A DNA stretch of 64,000 bases. It comes from Pseudocitrobacter corydidari. GTDB taxonomy: Bacteria; Pseudomonadota; Gammaproteobacteria; Enterobacterales; Enterobacteriaceae. The notes under the pieces are model-generated. The model was not told the DNA's origin, ran no database searches, and was given only the letters and a program-made list of their open reading frames with translations. Position 1 is the first letter of the stretch; each line of letters opens with the position of its first letter. Positions 50,525-60,351 of the stretch are shown one piece after another. The stretch is taken from positions 3,262,583 to 3,326,582 of the forward strand of contig NZ_CP087880.1 of NCBI RefSeq assembly GCF_021172065.1, read 5' to 3'. The position numbers and the translations under genes are program-made.

Positions 50525-50571
50525 TATACTAGCTGCGAATTCGCCGGTCCAGTGCCTTCGGACCGGTTTTT
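50525..50571 (+). promoter_or_regulatory. ytfL promoter -10 and leader terminator-like hairpin
   Basis: TATACT at 50525-50530 is followed about 14 bp later by CCGGTCC (50544-50550) pairing with GGACCGG (50560-50566), then TTTTTA. The element lies 64 bp before ytfL. It could end the upstream operon, or act as an early attenuator of ytfL if transcription starts at this -10. Confidence 0.5.
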
Positions 50572-50634
50572 AGTGTATTCCACACGACGTTCAACTTCCC
50601 TTCCGAGGATCTGGCCTTAACGGTCGGATAAGAT

Positions 50635-51975
50635 ATGTTAAACAGTATTTTAGTAATACTTTGCCTGATTGCCGTCAGCGCCTTCTTCTCGATATCTGAG
50701 ATCTCGCTGGCTGCCTCCCGTAAAATCAAACTCAAGCTGCTGGCCGATGAAGGCAATGTGAATGCGCAACGCATCCTGAAAATGCAGGAAAACCCCGGTA
50801 TGTTCTTCACCGTGGTGCAAATTGGCCTTAACGCGGTCGCCATTTTGGGCGGTATCGTGGGCGATGCGGCATTCTCACCGGCGTTCCACAGCCTGTTTAT
50901 GAATTACATGTCTCCAGAGCTTGCCGAGCAGCTGAGCTTTATTCTCTCCTTCTCGCTGGTGACCGGCCTGTTTATTCTGTTCGCCGACCTGACGCCGAAG
51001 CGCATCGGTATGATTTCGCCGGAAGCCGTGGCTTTGCGAATCATCAACCCGATGCGTTTCTGTCTTCTGGTCTTCCGTCCGCTGGTCTGGTTCTTCAACG
51101 GCCTCGCTAACGTCATCTTCCGCATCTTCAAACTGCCAATGGTGCGTAAAGATGACATCACCTCTGATGACATTTATGCCGTTGTAGAAGCCGGTGCGCT
51201 GGCGGGCGTGCTGCGTAAGCAAGAACATGAACTGATTGAAAACGTGTTTGAACTGGAATCACGTACCGTGCCGTCTTCCATGACGTCGCGCGAAAACGTG
51301 ATTTGGTTTGACCTGCATGAAGATGAGCAGAGCCTGAAAAACAAAGTGGCCGAGCATCCTCACTCTAAGTTCCTGGTGTGTAACGAAGATATCGATCACA
51401 TCATTGGTTATGTCGATTCGAAAGATCTGCTGAACCGCGTGCTGGCAAACCAGAGCATGGCACTGAACAGCGGCGTGCAGATCCGCAATACCCTGATTGT
51501 GCCGGACACGCTTACCCTTTCTGAGGCGCTGGAAAGCTTCAAAACGGCGGGTGAAGACTTCGCGGTTATCATGAACGAATACGCGCTGGTGGTGGGCATC
51601 ATCACCCTGAACGACGTGATGACCACCCTGATGGGCGACCTGGTCGGCCAGGGGCTGGAAGAGCAGATTGTGGCGCGCGATGAAAACTCATGGCTCATCG
51701 ACGGCGGCACGCCGATTGACGACGTGATGCGTGTGCTGGATATCGACGACTTCCCGCAGTCTGGCAACTATGAAACCATCGGCGGCTTCATGATGTTTAT
51801 GCTGCGTAAAATCCCGAAACGCACCGATGCGGTGAAGTTCTCCGGCTACAAGTTCGAGGTGGTGGATATTGATAACTACCGCATCGACCAGTTGCTGGTC
51901 ACCCGCATTGATAACAAGCCGACGGTGTTAGTGCCAAAACAAGCTGAAATCGAAGAGAAAGGTACAGCGGCTTAA
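50635..51975 (+). CDS. ytfL: CorC/HlyC-type inner-membrane protein YtfL (PaeA)
   Basis: A 446-residue protein with an N-terminal CNNM transmembrane domain (about 1-195; four hydrophobic segments starting SILVILCLIAVSAFFSISEIS), a CBS-domain pair (about 210-335) and a C-terminal CorC_HlyC domain. E. coli YtfL/PaeA has been linked to export of putrescine and cadaverine in stationary phase. No Mg2+-transport function is shown for it. The sequence is nearly that of E. coli. A hairpin in front suggests a controlled leader. Confidence 0.95.
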   Translation: MLNSILVILCLIAVSAFFSISEISLAASRKIKLKLLADEGNVNAQRILKMQENPGMFFTVVQIGLNAVAILGGIVGDAAFSPAFHSLFMNYMSPELAEQLSFILSFSLVTGLFILFADLTPKRIGMISPEAVALRIINPMRFCLLVFRPLVWFFNGLANVIFRIFKLPMVRKDDITSDDIYAVVEAGALAGVLRKQEHELIENVFELESRTVPSSMTSRENVIWFDLHEDEQSLKNKVAEHPHSKFLVCNEDIDHIIGYVDSKDLLNRVLANQSMALNSGVQIRNTLIVPDTLTLSEALESFKTAGEDFAVIMNEYALVVGIITLNDVMTTLMGDLVGQGLEEQIVARDENSWLIDGGTPIDDVMRVLDIDDFPQSGNYETIGGFMMFMLRKIPKRTDAVKFSGYKFEVVDIDNYRIDQLLVTRIDNKPTVLVPKQAEIEEKGTAA

Positions 51976-51995
51976 AACGCTTCTCTGAAAACATC

Positions 51996-52025
51996 AACGG
52001 CTCCCATTGGGAGCCGTTTGCTTTT
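51996..52025 (+). terminator. ytfL terminator
   Basis: Ten-base stem AACGGCTCCC / GGGAGCCGTT with a 3-base loop and a TTTGCTTTTC tail, between convergent ytfL and ytfK. Confidence 0.75.
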
Positions 52026-52041
52026 CTGCCGCTAGCTGCCG

Positions 52042-52248
52042 TTATGCCATCTCGGTTTGCAGACGCATAACGTGGCGGTTGACCTCGGACATCACAGAAT
52101 AGTGCTGCTTGTCCTTAATCTTGGGGAGCAAAATTTTCCCCTTATCAAACTCAAAAGCACCAACGTCCTTGATGTACAACCGTCCACGGAACAGGATTTT
52201 TACGTACTTTGCCACCTGAAGCGGGTTGTAGCGTTGGAAAATTTTCAT
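52042..52248 (-). CDS. ytfK: Small protein YtfK, stringent-response modulator
   Basis: A 68-residue basic cytoplasmic protein almost identical to E. coli YtfK, which binds SpoT and tips it toward (p)ppGpp synthesis during phosphate or fatty-acid starvation. It starts [17 protein letters not shown] at 52248 with AGGAG upstream; a longer frame to 52287 has no matching homologous sequence. E. coli ytfK is PhoB-controlled, but I see no convincing Pho box in the upstream gap. Confidence 0.95.
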   Translation of the reverse strand: MKIFQRYNPLQVAKYVKILFRGRLYIKDVGAFEFDKGKILLPKIKDKQHYSVMSEVNRHVMRLQTEMA

Positions 52249-52572
52249 TCTTATCTCCTGCGAGTATAACGCCCTTGTTGATTCCAAATTTGGTTCAACG
52301 CTCCGGGGCGCAATGTTAAATACCCGTTAACTATAGTCCATAACCACAGAGCTACCCTAGTATAGGGAGCTTTATTTACCTTTTTATTACAATAATTGAG
52401 AATTTTCTTTTCAGCTATACGATGAATACAGTATAAGCCTTCGATTTACTGCGGTTATGTGCGTTCCCCCACAAAGTGGCACTAACCTTGCGGGAAAAAC
52501 ATATCAATAGCACTTATGCTTAAAAGCATCGGCCAAGTGGTCGGATCACCTGCATAAAAAGAAGGACACACC
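52249..52572. other. Gap between divergent ytfK and ytfJ
   Basis: No gene is supported in these 324 bases. A bulged hairpin, AGCTACCCT / AGGGAGCT (52350-52371), is followed by TTATTTACCTTTTT and could be a weak rightward terminator or part of a small RNA. The surrounding DNA is AT-rich. The ytfJ ribosome site GAAGGA lies at the right end. Confidence 0.4.
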
Positions 52573-53130
52573 ATGACCTTACGTTCTCTGTTGGCCATTT
52601 CATGCCTGTTAATGCCGTTGATGGCGTCCGCCCACTCGCTGAAAGAGGGGGAACGCGTACCTGCGGTAGGCGTTGCCGATCGCGGTGAATTGATGCTCGA
52701 CAATGATAAGTTTAGCTACAAAAGCTGGAATAGCGCGCAGCTTCCTGGAAAAGTGCGAGTGGTGCAACATATTGCCGGGCGCACCTCCGCCAAAGAGAAG
52801 AATGCCGGGCTGATTGAAGCCATCAAAGCGGCGAACCTGCCGCATGACCGCTACCAGACCACCACCATCGTCAACACCGACGACGCCATTCCGGGCACCG
52901 GAATGTTTGTGCGTAACAGTCTGGAGAGCAATAAAAAGCTCTTCCCGTGGTCGCAGATTGTGGTCGACAGCAACGGGGGGGTGATGAAAGCCTGGCAACT
53001 GGAAGAAGAGAGTTCAGCGATTGCGGTGCTGGATAAAGACGGGCGCGTACAGTGGGCCAAAGATGGCGCGTTGACGCAGGATGAAGTGCAGCAGGTGATT
53101 GCCCTGCTGCATAAATTACTTAAAAAATAG
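52573..53130 (+). CDS. ytfJ: Periplasmic thioredoxin-like protein YtfJ
   Basis: A 185-residue secreted protein with signal peptide 1-20 ([10 protein letters not shown]) followed by a thioredoxin-fold domain (PF09695). It lacks a CXXC motif, so it is not a typical disulfide oxidoreductase; function is unknown. The sequence follows E. coli YtfJ ([36 protein letters not shown]). The 3' end overlaps the convergent cysQ 3' end by 11 bases. Confidence 0.92.
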   Translation: MTLRSLLAISCLLMPLMASAHSLKEGERVPAVGVADRGELMLDNDKFSYKSWNSAQLPGKVRVVQHIAGRTSAKEKNAGLIEAIKAANLPHDRYQTTTIVNTDDAIPGTGMFVRNSLESNKKLFPWSQIVVDSNGGVMKAWQLEEESSAIAVLDKDGRVQWAKDGALTQDEVQQVIALLHKLLKK

Positions 53131-53863
53131 CGACGCGGAAGCCGGGGTTGAGGAAAGATTCACGCGGCGTGTAATCGAGGGTTTTCCCCTGCCAGTCGTG
53201 AACCCGCGCCCCGGCGGCAACGGCCACCGCGTGCCCTGCGGCAGTATCCCAGACGCAAGTCGGCCCGAAGCGCGGGTAGAGCTGCGCCTGCCCTTCTGCC
53301 ACCAGGCAGAACTTGAGCGATGAGCCAATAGAGGTGGTCTGATGCTCACCCAACTGTTGTAAATATTCCGCGAGTTCCGGATCGCTACTGTGCGAACGGC
53401 TGATCACCACCAGCGGCGGGCGCGCATCGCGGGCGTGAATTTGCTTACGCACATCGCACTCTTCTTTCCACGCTTTGCCTTCGGCTGCGCTGTACATCAC
53501 CTTCGTGACCGGGGCGTACACCACGCCCAGCACCGGCTTACCGTGCTCAATCAAGGCGATATTGACGGTGAATTCGCCGTTGCGCTTGATAAATTCTTTG
53601 GTGCCATCCAGCGGGTCCACCAGCCAGTAGCGCTGCCAGTGCTGACGCACATCCCAGCCCGGCGGGTCCTCTTCCGACAGAATCGGAATGTCAGGCGCAA
53701 GCGCCTTTAGACCGTTAACAATCACATGGTGCGCCGCAATATCCGCTGCCGTGACGGGAGAATCGTCTTTCTTGCTGGCAACGTCCATCGGTAGCGCTCC
53801 ATCATAAACCTGCATAATGGCATCGCCCGCGTTCCTTGCAAGCTGACATACTTGTTCTAACAT
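53120..53863 (-). CDS. cysQ: 3'(2'),5'-bisphosphate nucleotidase
   Basis: Hydrolyses 3'-phosphoadenosine 5'-phosphate to AMP, clearing the product of sulfate assimilation. The 247-residue inositol-monophosphatase-superfamily protein has the metal motifs LSEEDP (about 63), [10 protein letters not shown] (about 83-92) and [10 protein letters not shown] (about 205-214). Li+-sensitive in E. coli. Divergent from cpdB and tail-to-tail overlapping with ytfJ. Confidence 0.96.
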   Translation of the reverse strand: MLEQVCQLARNAGDAIMQVYDGALPMDVASKKDDSPVTAADIAAHHVIVNGLKALAPDIPILSEEDPPGWDVRQHWQRYWLVDPLDGTKEFIKRNGEFTVNIALIEHGKPVLGVVYAPVTKVMYSAAEGKAWKEECDVRKQIHARDARPPLVVISRSHSSDPELAEYLQQLGEHQTTSIGSSLKFCLVAEGQAQLYPRFGPTCVWDTAAGHAVAVAAGARVHDWQGKTLDYTPRESFLNPGFRVAIF

Positions 53864-54081
53864 TCTCCACCTCGTTGAGATTGCAGTGGTGTTAACTCGT
53901 TGTTTTATTTATATCGCATCGTCACGCATTGCGCCATTCCCATCGGCGACGCCGGGTCAGGATATCTGTGAAGCGCTGCCGGTTTCCGCTCATTATTTTC
54001 TGGCATGATTCACATTCTCGTAAGCAACAGAATGTACATACATTTTCTTATGTGCCCTGGATCTGAAAAGGACGCCCCCTG

Positions 54082-56025
54082 ATGATTAAGTTTAGCGCAA
54101 CGCTCCTGGCCACGCTGATTGCTGCCAGCGTCAATGCCGCCACGGTCGATCTCCGCATTATGGAAACCACTGATTTGCACAGCAATATGATGGATTTCGA
54201 CTATTACAAAGATTCTGCAACGGAGAAATTCGGACTGGTCCGCACCGCCAGTTTGATCAATGCCGCCCGCGCGGAGGCCACCAACAGCGTGCTGGTCGAT
54301 AACGGCGATGTGATTCAGGGCAGCCCGATGGGCGACTACGCGGCGGCCAAAGGCTTAAAAGCCGGGGATACGCATCCGGTGTATAAGGCGATGAATACAC
54401 TGGATTACGTGGTAGGAAACCTGGGCAACCATGAGTTTAACTATGGGCTGGACTTCCTTCATAAAGCCATTGCAGGCGCGAAGTTTCCGTATATTAACGC
54501 CAATATCATCGACGTTAAAAGCAAGAAGCCGCTTTTTACACCCTATCTGATAAAAGAAACCACGGTGAAAGATAAAGACGGCGCAACGCATACGCTGCGT
54601 ATCGGCTATATCGGTTTTGTGCCGCCGCAAATCATGACGTGGGATAAAGCCAATCTTGACGGCAAAGTGACGGTCAACGACATCACCGAAACCGCCCGCC
54701 GCTATGTCCCTGAGATGCGTAAAAACGGTGCGGATGTGGTGGTCGTGATTGCCCACTCCGGGCTCTCTGCCGACCCGTATCAGGCGATGGCGGAGAACTC
54801 CGTTTACTATCTGAGTGAAGTGCCGGGCGTCGATGCGATTATGTTTGGCCACGCGCACGCCGTTTTTCCGGGGAAAGATTTTGCGGATATCAAAGGCGTC
54901 GACCTTGATAAAGGCACACTGAACGGGGTGCCTGCGGTGATGCCAGGGATGTGGGGCGACCATCTGGGCGTAGTCGATCTGGTGCTGAATAACGACAGCG
55001 GCAAGTGGCAGGTGACGTCGTCGAAAGCACAAGCACGCCCAATCTACGATACAGCGGCGAAGAAATCGCTGGCGGCAGAAGACAGCAAGCTGGTTGAGAT
55101 CTTAAAAGCCGATCACGACGCCACGCGCGAGTTCGTCAGCAAGCCTATCGGCAAATCGTCCGACAATATGTACAGTTTCCTGTCGCTGGTACAGGACGAC
55201 CCGACCGTGCAGGTCGTCAACATGGCGCAGAAAGCCTACGTCGAGCACTATATTCAGGGCGATCCAGACCTGGCAAAACTGCCGGTGCTTTCCGCCGCCG
55301 CACCGTTTAAAGCGGGTGGGCGTAAGAACGATCCGGCGAGCTATGTTGAGGTCGAGAAAGGTCAGCTCACCTTCCGCAATGCCGCCGATCTGTATCTCTA
55401 CCCGAACACATTGGTCGTGGTGAAAGCCAGCGGTAAAGAGGTGAAAGAGTGGCTGGAGTGTTCAGCCGGGCAGTTTAACCAGATTGACCCGACCAGCAGC
55501 AAACCACAGTCGCTCATCAACTGGGATGGCTTCCGCACCTATAACTTTGACGTTATTGACGGCGTGACGTATCAGATTGATGTCAGCCAACCAGCGCGCT
55601 ACGACGGTGAATGTCAGACGGTGAACCCAAAAGCGGAGCGCGTGAAAGATCTGAAATTTAACGGGAAACCGATCGATCCGAACGCTACGTTCCTGGTGGC
55701 GACCAATAACTATCGCGCCTACGGCGGCAAGTTCGCGGGCACAGGCGACGGGCATATCGCATTTGCTTCGCCGGATGAGAACCGTTCCGTGCTGGCAAGC
55801 TGGATAAGTGCCGAATCGAAACGCGCAGGCGCCATTCACCCGGCGGCGGATAACAACTGGCGCTTAGCGCCGATTGCCAGCAACGCCGCGCTGGATGTTC
55901 GCTTCGAAACCTCGCCTTCTGAGAAAGCGGCGACGTTTATTAAAGAGAAGGCGCAGTACCCAATGAAGCAGGTCGCGACCGATGATATCGGATTTGCGGT
56001 TTATCAGGTGGATTTGAGGAAGTAA
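54082..56025 (+). CDS. cpdB: 2',3'-cyclic-nucleotide 2'-phosphodiesterase/3'-nucleotidase, periplasmic
   Basis: Converts 2',3'-cyclic nucleotides to 3'-nucleotides and then nucleosides in the periplasm. The 647-residue precursor has signal peptide 1-19 (SVNA/ATVDL), a metallophosphatase domain with TTDLHSN (29-35), GNHEFNYG and GHAHAVF, and a C-terminal nucleotide-binding domain (about 370-647; [25 protein letters not shown]). Length equals E. coli CpdB. Ends at a REP element before convergent ytfH. Confidence 0.97.
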   Translation: MIKFSATLLATLIAASVNAATVDLRIMETTDLHSNMMDFDYYKDSATEKFGLVRTASLINAARAEATNSVLVDNGDVIQGSPMGDYAAAKGLKAGDTHPVYKAMNTLDYVVGNLGNHEFNYGLDFLHKAIAGAKFPYINANIIDVKSKKPLFTPYLIKETTVKDKDGATHTLRIGYIGFVPPQIMTWDKANLDGKVTVNDITETARRYVPEMRKNGADVVVVIAHSGLSADPYQAMAENSVYYLSEVPGVDAIMFGHAHAVFPGKDFADIKGVDLDKGTLNGVPAVMPGMWGDHLGVVDLVLNNDSGKWQVTSSKAQARPIYDTAAKKSLAAEDSKLVEILKADHDATREFVSKPIGKSSDNMYSFLSLVQDDPTVQVVNMAQKAYVEHYIQGDPDLAKLPVLSAAAPFKAGGRKNDPASYVEVEKGQLTFRNAADLYLYPNTLVVVKASGKEVKEWLECSAGQFNQIDPTSSKPQSLINWDGFRTYNFDVIDGVTYQIDVSQPARYDGECQTVNPKAERVKDLKFNGKPIDPNATFLVATNNYRAYGGKFAGTGDGHIAFASPDENRSVLASWISAESKRAGAIHPAADNNWRLAPIASNAALDVRFETSPSEKAATFIKEKAQYPMKQVATDDIGFAVYQVDLRK

Positions 56026-56031
56026 TGCCAC

Positions 56032-56106
56032 GCCGGGTGGCGGCTTCGCCTTACCCGGCCTACAGGGAATGATTTTGTAGGCCGGATAAGCGCAGCGCCA
56101 TCCGGC
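56032..56106. repeat. REP/BIME between cpdB and ytfH
   Basis: Inverted units (GCCGGGTGGCGGCTTCGCC and GTAGGCCGGATAAGCGCAGC types) between convergent genes. Confidence 0.9.
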
Positions 56107-56108
56107 AT

Positions 56109-56489
56109 TTACGCCGCACGCTCATCCCGCATCGCCAGCACCTCTGGCAAATTCAACTCAATCCAGTCCGCCAGCGCGGCGACCTTCTCACTCACCTGCT
56201 CACCCAGAGGCGTGAGGCTATACTCCACATGCGGCGGAACGACCGGATAGGCAATACGGTTGAGAAAACCATCCTGTTCCAGCGCCTGTAACGATTGGGC
56301 GAGCATCTTTTCACTCACCCCGCCCATCTTGCGACGCAGATCGCTAAAACGGTGCGTACCTTCGCGCAGCGCGACCAGAATCAATACGCCCCAGCGGCTG
56401 GTGACGTGTTTCAGCACATCGCGCGACGGGCACTGTTCGGCGAAGAGATTGCCCTCTTTCAGTTGTTGCGACAGGCTCACCTGACTCAT
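56109..56489 (-). CDS. ytfH: HxlR-family regulator YtfH
   Basis: A 126-residue winged-helix regulator (HxlR: CPSRDVLKHVTSRWGVLILVALREG, RFSDLRRKMGGVSEKMLAQSL, PPHVEYSLTPLGEQV). The cysteine C20 at the domain start is the usual redox or electrophile-sensing residue of this family. ATG 56489 gives the E. coli N-terminus MSQVSLSQQLKEGN. Divergent from ytfG, with a dyad between them, as in QorR/qor2 of other bacteria. Confidence 0.94.
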   Translation of the reverse strand: MSQVSLSQQLKEGNLFAEQCPSRDVLKHVTSRWGVLILVALREGTHRFSDLRRKMGGVSEKMLAQSLQALEQDGFLNRIAYPVVPPHVEYSLTPLGEQVSEKVAALADWIELNLPEVLAMRDERAA

Positions 56490-56512
56490 TTTACACTTAC
56501 CTTTTTGTATGT

Positions 56513-56529
56513 ACTTACTAAAAGTAAGT
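56513..56529. promoter_or_regulatory. Probable YtfH operator
   Basis: ACTTAC-TAAAA-GTAAGT dyad in the 88-bp gap between divergent ytfH and ytfG, where an HxlR-type repressor would control both. Confidence 0.6.
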
Positions 56530-56577
56530 TTAGGTGTTAGCGTATTCAAACACAAGACAAACCGATGGAGACTTCCC

Positions 56578-57426
<849 letters not shown>

Positions 57427-57507
57427 AGGTTACTATTTGGTTAATTTTTGTAGCGTCCCTCCGGGTCATCTTCGATAATGAAAAGATGATACCGGAGGAG
57501 CCTATCC

Positions 57508-58332
57508 GTGCAGGGCGTACCTGACCACTTCACAGACGAAAAAGACAGCGCCAACTTCCGGCACCTGGCGCAGGTGCCGGGCGTGGAGCTGTATCACGCG
57601 CATATCTCGCGCTACGCCTTCGAACCGCATACGCATGAAGCCTTCGGCATCGGCACCATTGAGCTGGGCGCGGAGCGTTTTCGCTATCGCGGCAGCCAGT
57701 ATGTGGCATCGGTGAATTCGATTGTCACCATGAACCCCGACGAACTCCATACCGGTGAAGCGGAAACCGCCGAAGGCTGGCGCTACCGCATGATTTACCT
57801 CGACCCAACGCAGCTTGAAGAAGTAACCGGCGTTCGTCACTGGTGGTTTAGCGATGTGTTGCGCCATGACCCGCAGCGTTCGCAACGTATCGGCCAGCAG
57901 ATTTTTCAGTTGTGGCATACCCGCGACCCACTGGCTCAACAAGGTATTCTGCTCGATCTCATCGATACCTTCCGCCCCTTCGCCCATCATGCGCCGCAGA
58001 GTGCGGAAGCCAGCCATCGCTTCGACCAGGTTCGCGACTATCTCCACGATAACTACATGCAGCCCGTGACGCTCGACGAACTGGCGCAGGTCGTGGCGCT
58101 GAGTCCATATCATTTTCAACGCCAGTTTAAAGCGCATTTCCACGTCACCCCGCATCAAATGCTGATGGCGATCCGCCTGTGGCGCGCGAAAGCGTTTCTG
58201 ACCCACGGCATGCCTGCGGCCGAGGTGGCAGCGGCCACCGGCCTTACCGATCAGTCGCATCTCACCCGCGCCTTTACCCGACGCTACGGCATCACCCCGG
58301 TGCGCTACCAGAAACAGGTTGCCCGGCGCTAA
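57508..58332 (+). CDS. AraC-family transcriptional regulator
   Basis: A 274-residue regulator with an N-terminal cupin sensing domain (about 20-150; HISRYAFEPHTHEAFGIGTIELG, with a His-x-His cluster) and a C-terminal pair of helix-turn-helix motifs (about 165-270; LDELAQVVALSPYHFQRQFKAHFH and EVAAATGLTDQSHLTRAFTRRYG). GTG start at 57508, with GGAGGAG 7 bases upstream. It is an extra gene between ytfG and ytfF relative to E. coli and may activate the exporter that follows after 75 bp. Confidence 0.88.
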   Translation: MQGVPDHFTDEKDSANFRHLAQVPGVELYHAHISRYAFEPHTHEAFGIGTIELGAERFRYRGSQYVASVNSIVTMNPDELHTGEAETAEGWRYRMIYLDPTQLEEVTGVRHWWFSDVLRHDPQRSQRIGQQIFQLWHTRDPLAQQGILLDLIDTFRPFAHHAPQSAEASHRFDQVRDYLHDNYMQPVTLDELAQVVALSPYHFQRQFKAHFHVTPHQMLMAIRLWRAKAFLTHGMPAAEVAAATGLTDQSHLTRAFTRRYGITPVRYQKQVARR

Positions 58333-58407
58333 TGCGCAATCCGGTACAATATTCCCGCCCCGCGCCCGCCTACACTGTGGCTAAATGTGGTCAATGTGGA
58401 TGTAAAA

Positions 58408-59385
58408 ATGATTAGTGGTGTGCTGTACGCTCTGCTGGCGGGGCTGATGTGGGGGCTGATTTTTGTTGGACCGTTGATCGTGCCAGAATATCCTGCGGTG
58501 CTGCAATCGACCGGGCGTTATCTGGCGCTAGGGCTTATCGCCTTACCGCTGGCGTGGCTGGGCCGTGCGCGGTTAAAACAACTTAACCGGCGCGACTGGT
58601 TTACCGCACTGGCGCTGACCATGATGGGCAACCTGATTTACTACGTGTGCCTGGCGAGCGCGATTCAGCGCACCGGCGCGCCCGTATCAACCATGATCAT
58701 CGGCACACTGCCCGTGGTTATTCCGGTTTTTGCTAATCTCCTCTACAGCCAGCGCGACGGCAAACTTGCCTGGTCGAAACTGGCTCCGGCGCTTATCTGC
58801 ATTGGTATTGGCCTGGCGTGTGTGAATATCGCCGAATTAAGCCACGGCTTGCAGGACTTCAACTGGACGCGCTACGCATCCGGTATCGCGCTGGCGTTAG
58901 TCTCGGTGGTGTGTTGGGCGTGGTATGCCCTGCGTAACGCCCGTTGGCTACGGGAAAACCCGGATAAGCACCCAATGATGTGGGCCACCGCGCAGGCGCT
59001 GGTGACGCTGCCTGTGTCGCTGCTGGGTTATTTTGCCGCCTGCGGCTGGCTGAGCACTCAGCCTGAAGGCTTTCCGCTGCCGTTTGGCCCGCGTCCGATG
59101 GTGTTTATTACGCTGATGATCGCTATTGCCGTGCTCTGCTCGTGGGTCGGTGCGCTGTGCTGGAATATCGCCAGCCAGCGTTTACCTACAGTCATCCTTG
59201 GGCCGTTGATCGTGTTCGAGACGCTGGCCGGGTTACTTTATACCTTCATACTGCGCCAGAGCTTACCGCCGCTGCTGACGCTGAGCGGAATTGCCCTGCT
59301 GGTGCTGGGCGTGGTGATTGCGGTACGCGCAAAGCCCGTTAAGCCTGCGCTGCGGGAGTTGAGCCAGGAGACAAAAAATGCCTGA
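58408..59385 (+). CDS. ytfF: EamA-type inner-membrane transporter YtfF
   Basis: A 325-residue drug/metabolite-transporter-family protein with ten predicted helices in two EamA halves (MISGVLYALLAGLMWGLIF at the start, GMALALVSVVCWAWYAL-like helix near the middle). It matches E. coli YtfF; the substrate is unknown. ATG 58408 matches the E. coli N-terminus; a GTG at 58387 adds seven residues. The last codons lie in the downstream REP element, so the C-terminus (QETKNA) differs from E. coli. Confidence 0.92.
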   Translation: MISGVLYALLAGLMWGLIFVGPLIVPEYPAVLQSTGRYLALGLIALPLAWLGRARLKQLNRRDWFTALALTMMGNLIYYVCLASAIQRTGAPVSTMIIGTLPVVIPVFANLLYSQRDGKLAWSKLAPALICIGIGLACVNIAELSHGLQDFNWTRYASGIALALVSVVCWAWYALRNARWLRENPDKHPMMWATAQALVTLPVSLLGYFAACGWLSTQPEGFPLPFGPRPMVFITLMIAIAVLCSWVGALCWNIASQRLPTVILGPLIVFETLAGLLYTFILRQSLPPLLTLSGIALLVLGVVIAVRAKPVKPALRELSQETKNA

Positions 59386-59478
59386 TGGCGCTGCGCTTAT
59401 CAGGCCTACAGAGTTTGTGCAACATATTGAATTAGCGCTACTTTGTAGGCTGGATAAGGCGTTCACGCCGCATCCGGC
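59380..59478. repeat. REP/BIME overlapping the ytfF stop codon
   Basis: GCCTGATGGCGCTGCGCTTATCAGGC begins at the last alanine codon of ytfF and supplies its TGA stop; an inverted unit ends at CATCCGGC. Confidence 0.88.
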
Positions 59479-59556
59479 AAGAACAAAGCGCACTTTGACT
59501 GTCAGGCCACCCCGTTCTCAGGAAGATCACCCCCAAAGGGGTATATCTTCGCCTTA

Positions 59557-59579
59557 AAGATGCATTTAAAATACATCTT
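59557..59579. promoter_or_regulatory. NsrR operator of ytfE
   Basis: A 23-bp dyad, AAGATGCAT ... ATACATCTT, which is the known NsrR binding pattern and the site reported at E. coli ytfE. It lies 27 bp before ytfE, so nitric oxide should relieve repression. Confidence 0.9.
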
Positions 59580-59605
59580 ATATTATCGATGACGAGGTAA
59601 CGACT

Positions 59606-60268
59606 ATGGCCTTCCGCGACCAACCTTTAGGTGAGCTGGCGCTCTCCATCCCGCGCGCATCCGCGCTGTTTCGTAAATACGATATGGACTACTGCTGTGG
59701 CGGTAAGCAAACCCTGGCTCGCGCTGCGGCTCGCAAGGAACTGGACGTTGAGGTCATTGAGGCTGAGCTGGCAAAACTGGCCGAGCAGCCGGTTGATAAA
59801 GACTGGCGTACCGCCCCGCTGGGTGAAATCATCGATTACATTATTCCGCGCTACCACGATCGCCACCGTGAACAACTGCCGGAATTGATTTTACAGGCTA
59901 CCAAAGTCGAACGCGTACACGCCGACAAACCGAACGTACCAAAAGGCCTGGCAAAATATCTGACGATGCTGCATCAGGAGCTCTCCAGCCACATGATGAA
60001 AGAGGAGCAGATTCTGTTCCCGATGATCAAACAGGGCATGGGCAGCCAGGCGATGGGGCCAATCAGCGTGATGGAAAGCGAGCACGACGAAGCAGGTGAA
60101 CTGCTGGAAGTGATTAAACACACCACCCAAAACGTGACCATTCCGCCAGAAGCCTGCACCACCTGGAAGGCGATGTATAACGGCATTAATGAAATGATCG
60201 ATGACTTAATGGAACACATCAGCCTCGAAAACAACGTACTGTTCCCGCGCGCGCTGGCGGGGGAATAA
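59606..60268 (+). CDS. ytfE: Iron-sulfur cluster repair di-iron protein (RIC)
   Basis: Repairs iron-sulfur clusters damaged by nitric oxide or peroxide. The 220-residue protein has the N-terminal ScdA segment with C30/C31 (MDYCCGGK) and a C-terminal hemerythrin-like four-helix domain. All six di-iron ligands of E. coli YtfE keep their positions: H84, H129, E133, H160, H204 and E208. GACGAGG precedes ATG 59606. Controlled by the adjacent NsrR operator. Confidence 0.97.
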   Translation: MAFRDQPLGELALSIPRASALFRKYDMDYCCGGKQTLARAAARKELDVEVIEAELAKLAEQPVDKDWRTAPLGEIIDYIIPRYHDRHREQLPELILQATKVERVHADKPNVPKGLAKYLTMLHQELSSHMMKEEQILFPMIKQGMGSQAMGPISVMESEHDEAGELLEVIKHTTQNVTIPPEACTTWKAMYNGINEMIDDLMEHISLENNVLFPRALAGE

Positions 60269-60307
60269 TCCCCTGTCTTGATGTTTCCCCTGCCATCAGG
60301 CAGACAT

Positions 60308-60335
60308 AAAAAAAGGTGCCGTTAAGCACCTTTTT
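60308..60335. terminator. Bidirectional terminator between ytfE and cycA
   Basis: GGTGC-CGTTAA-GCACC stem flanked by AAAAA on the left and TTTTT on the right, usable for both convergent genes. Confidence 0.9.
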
Positions 60336-60351
60336 GACATTTCTCATCCGC

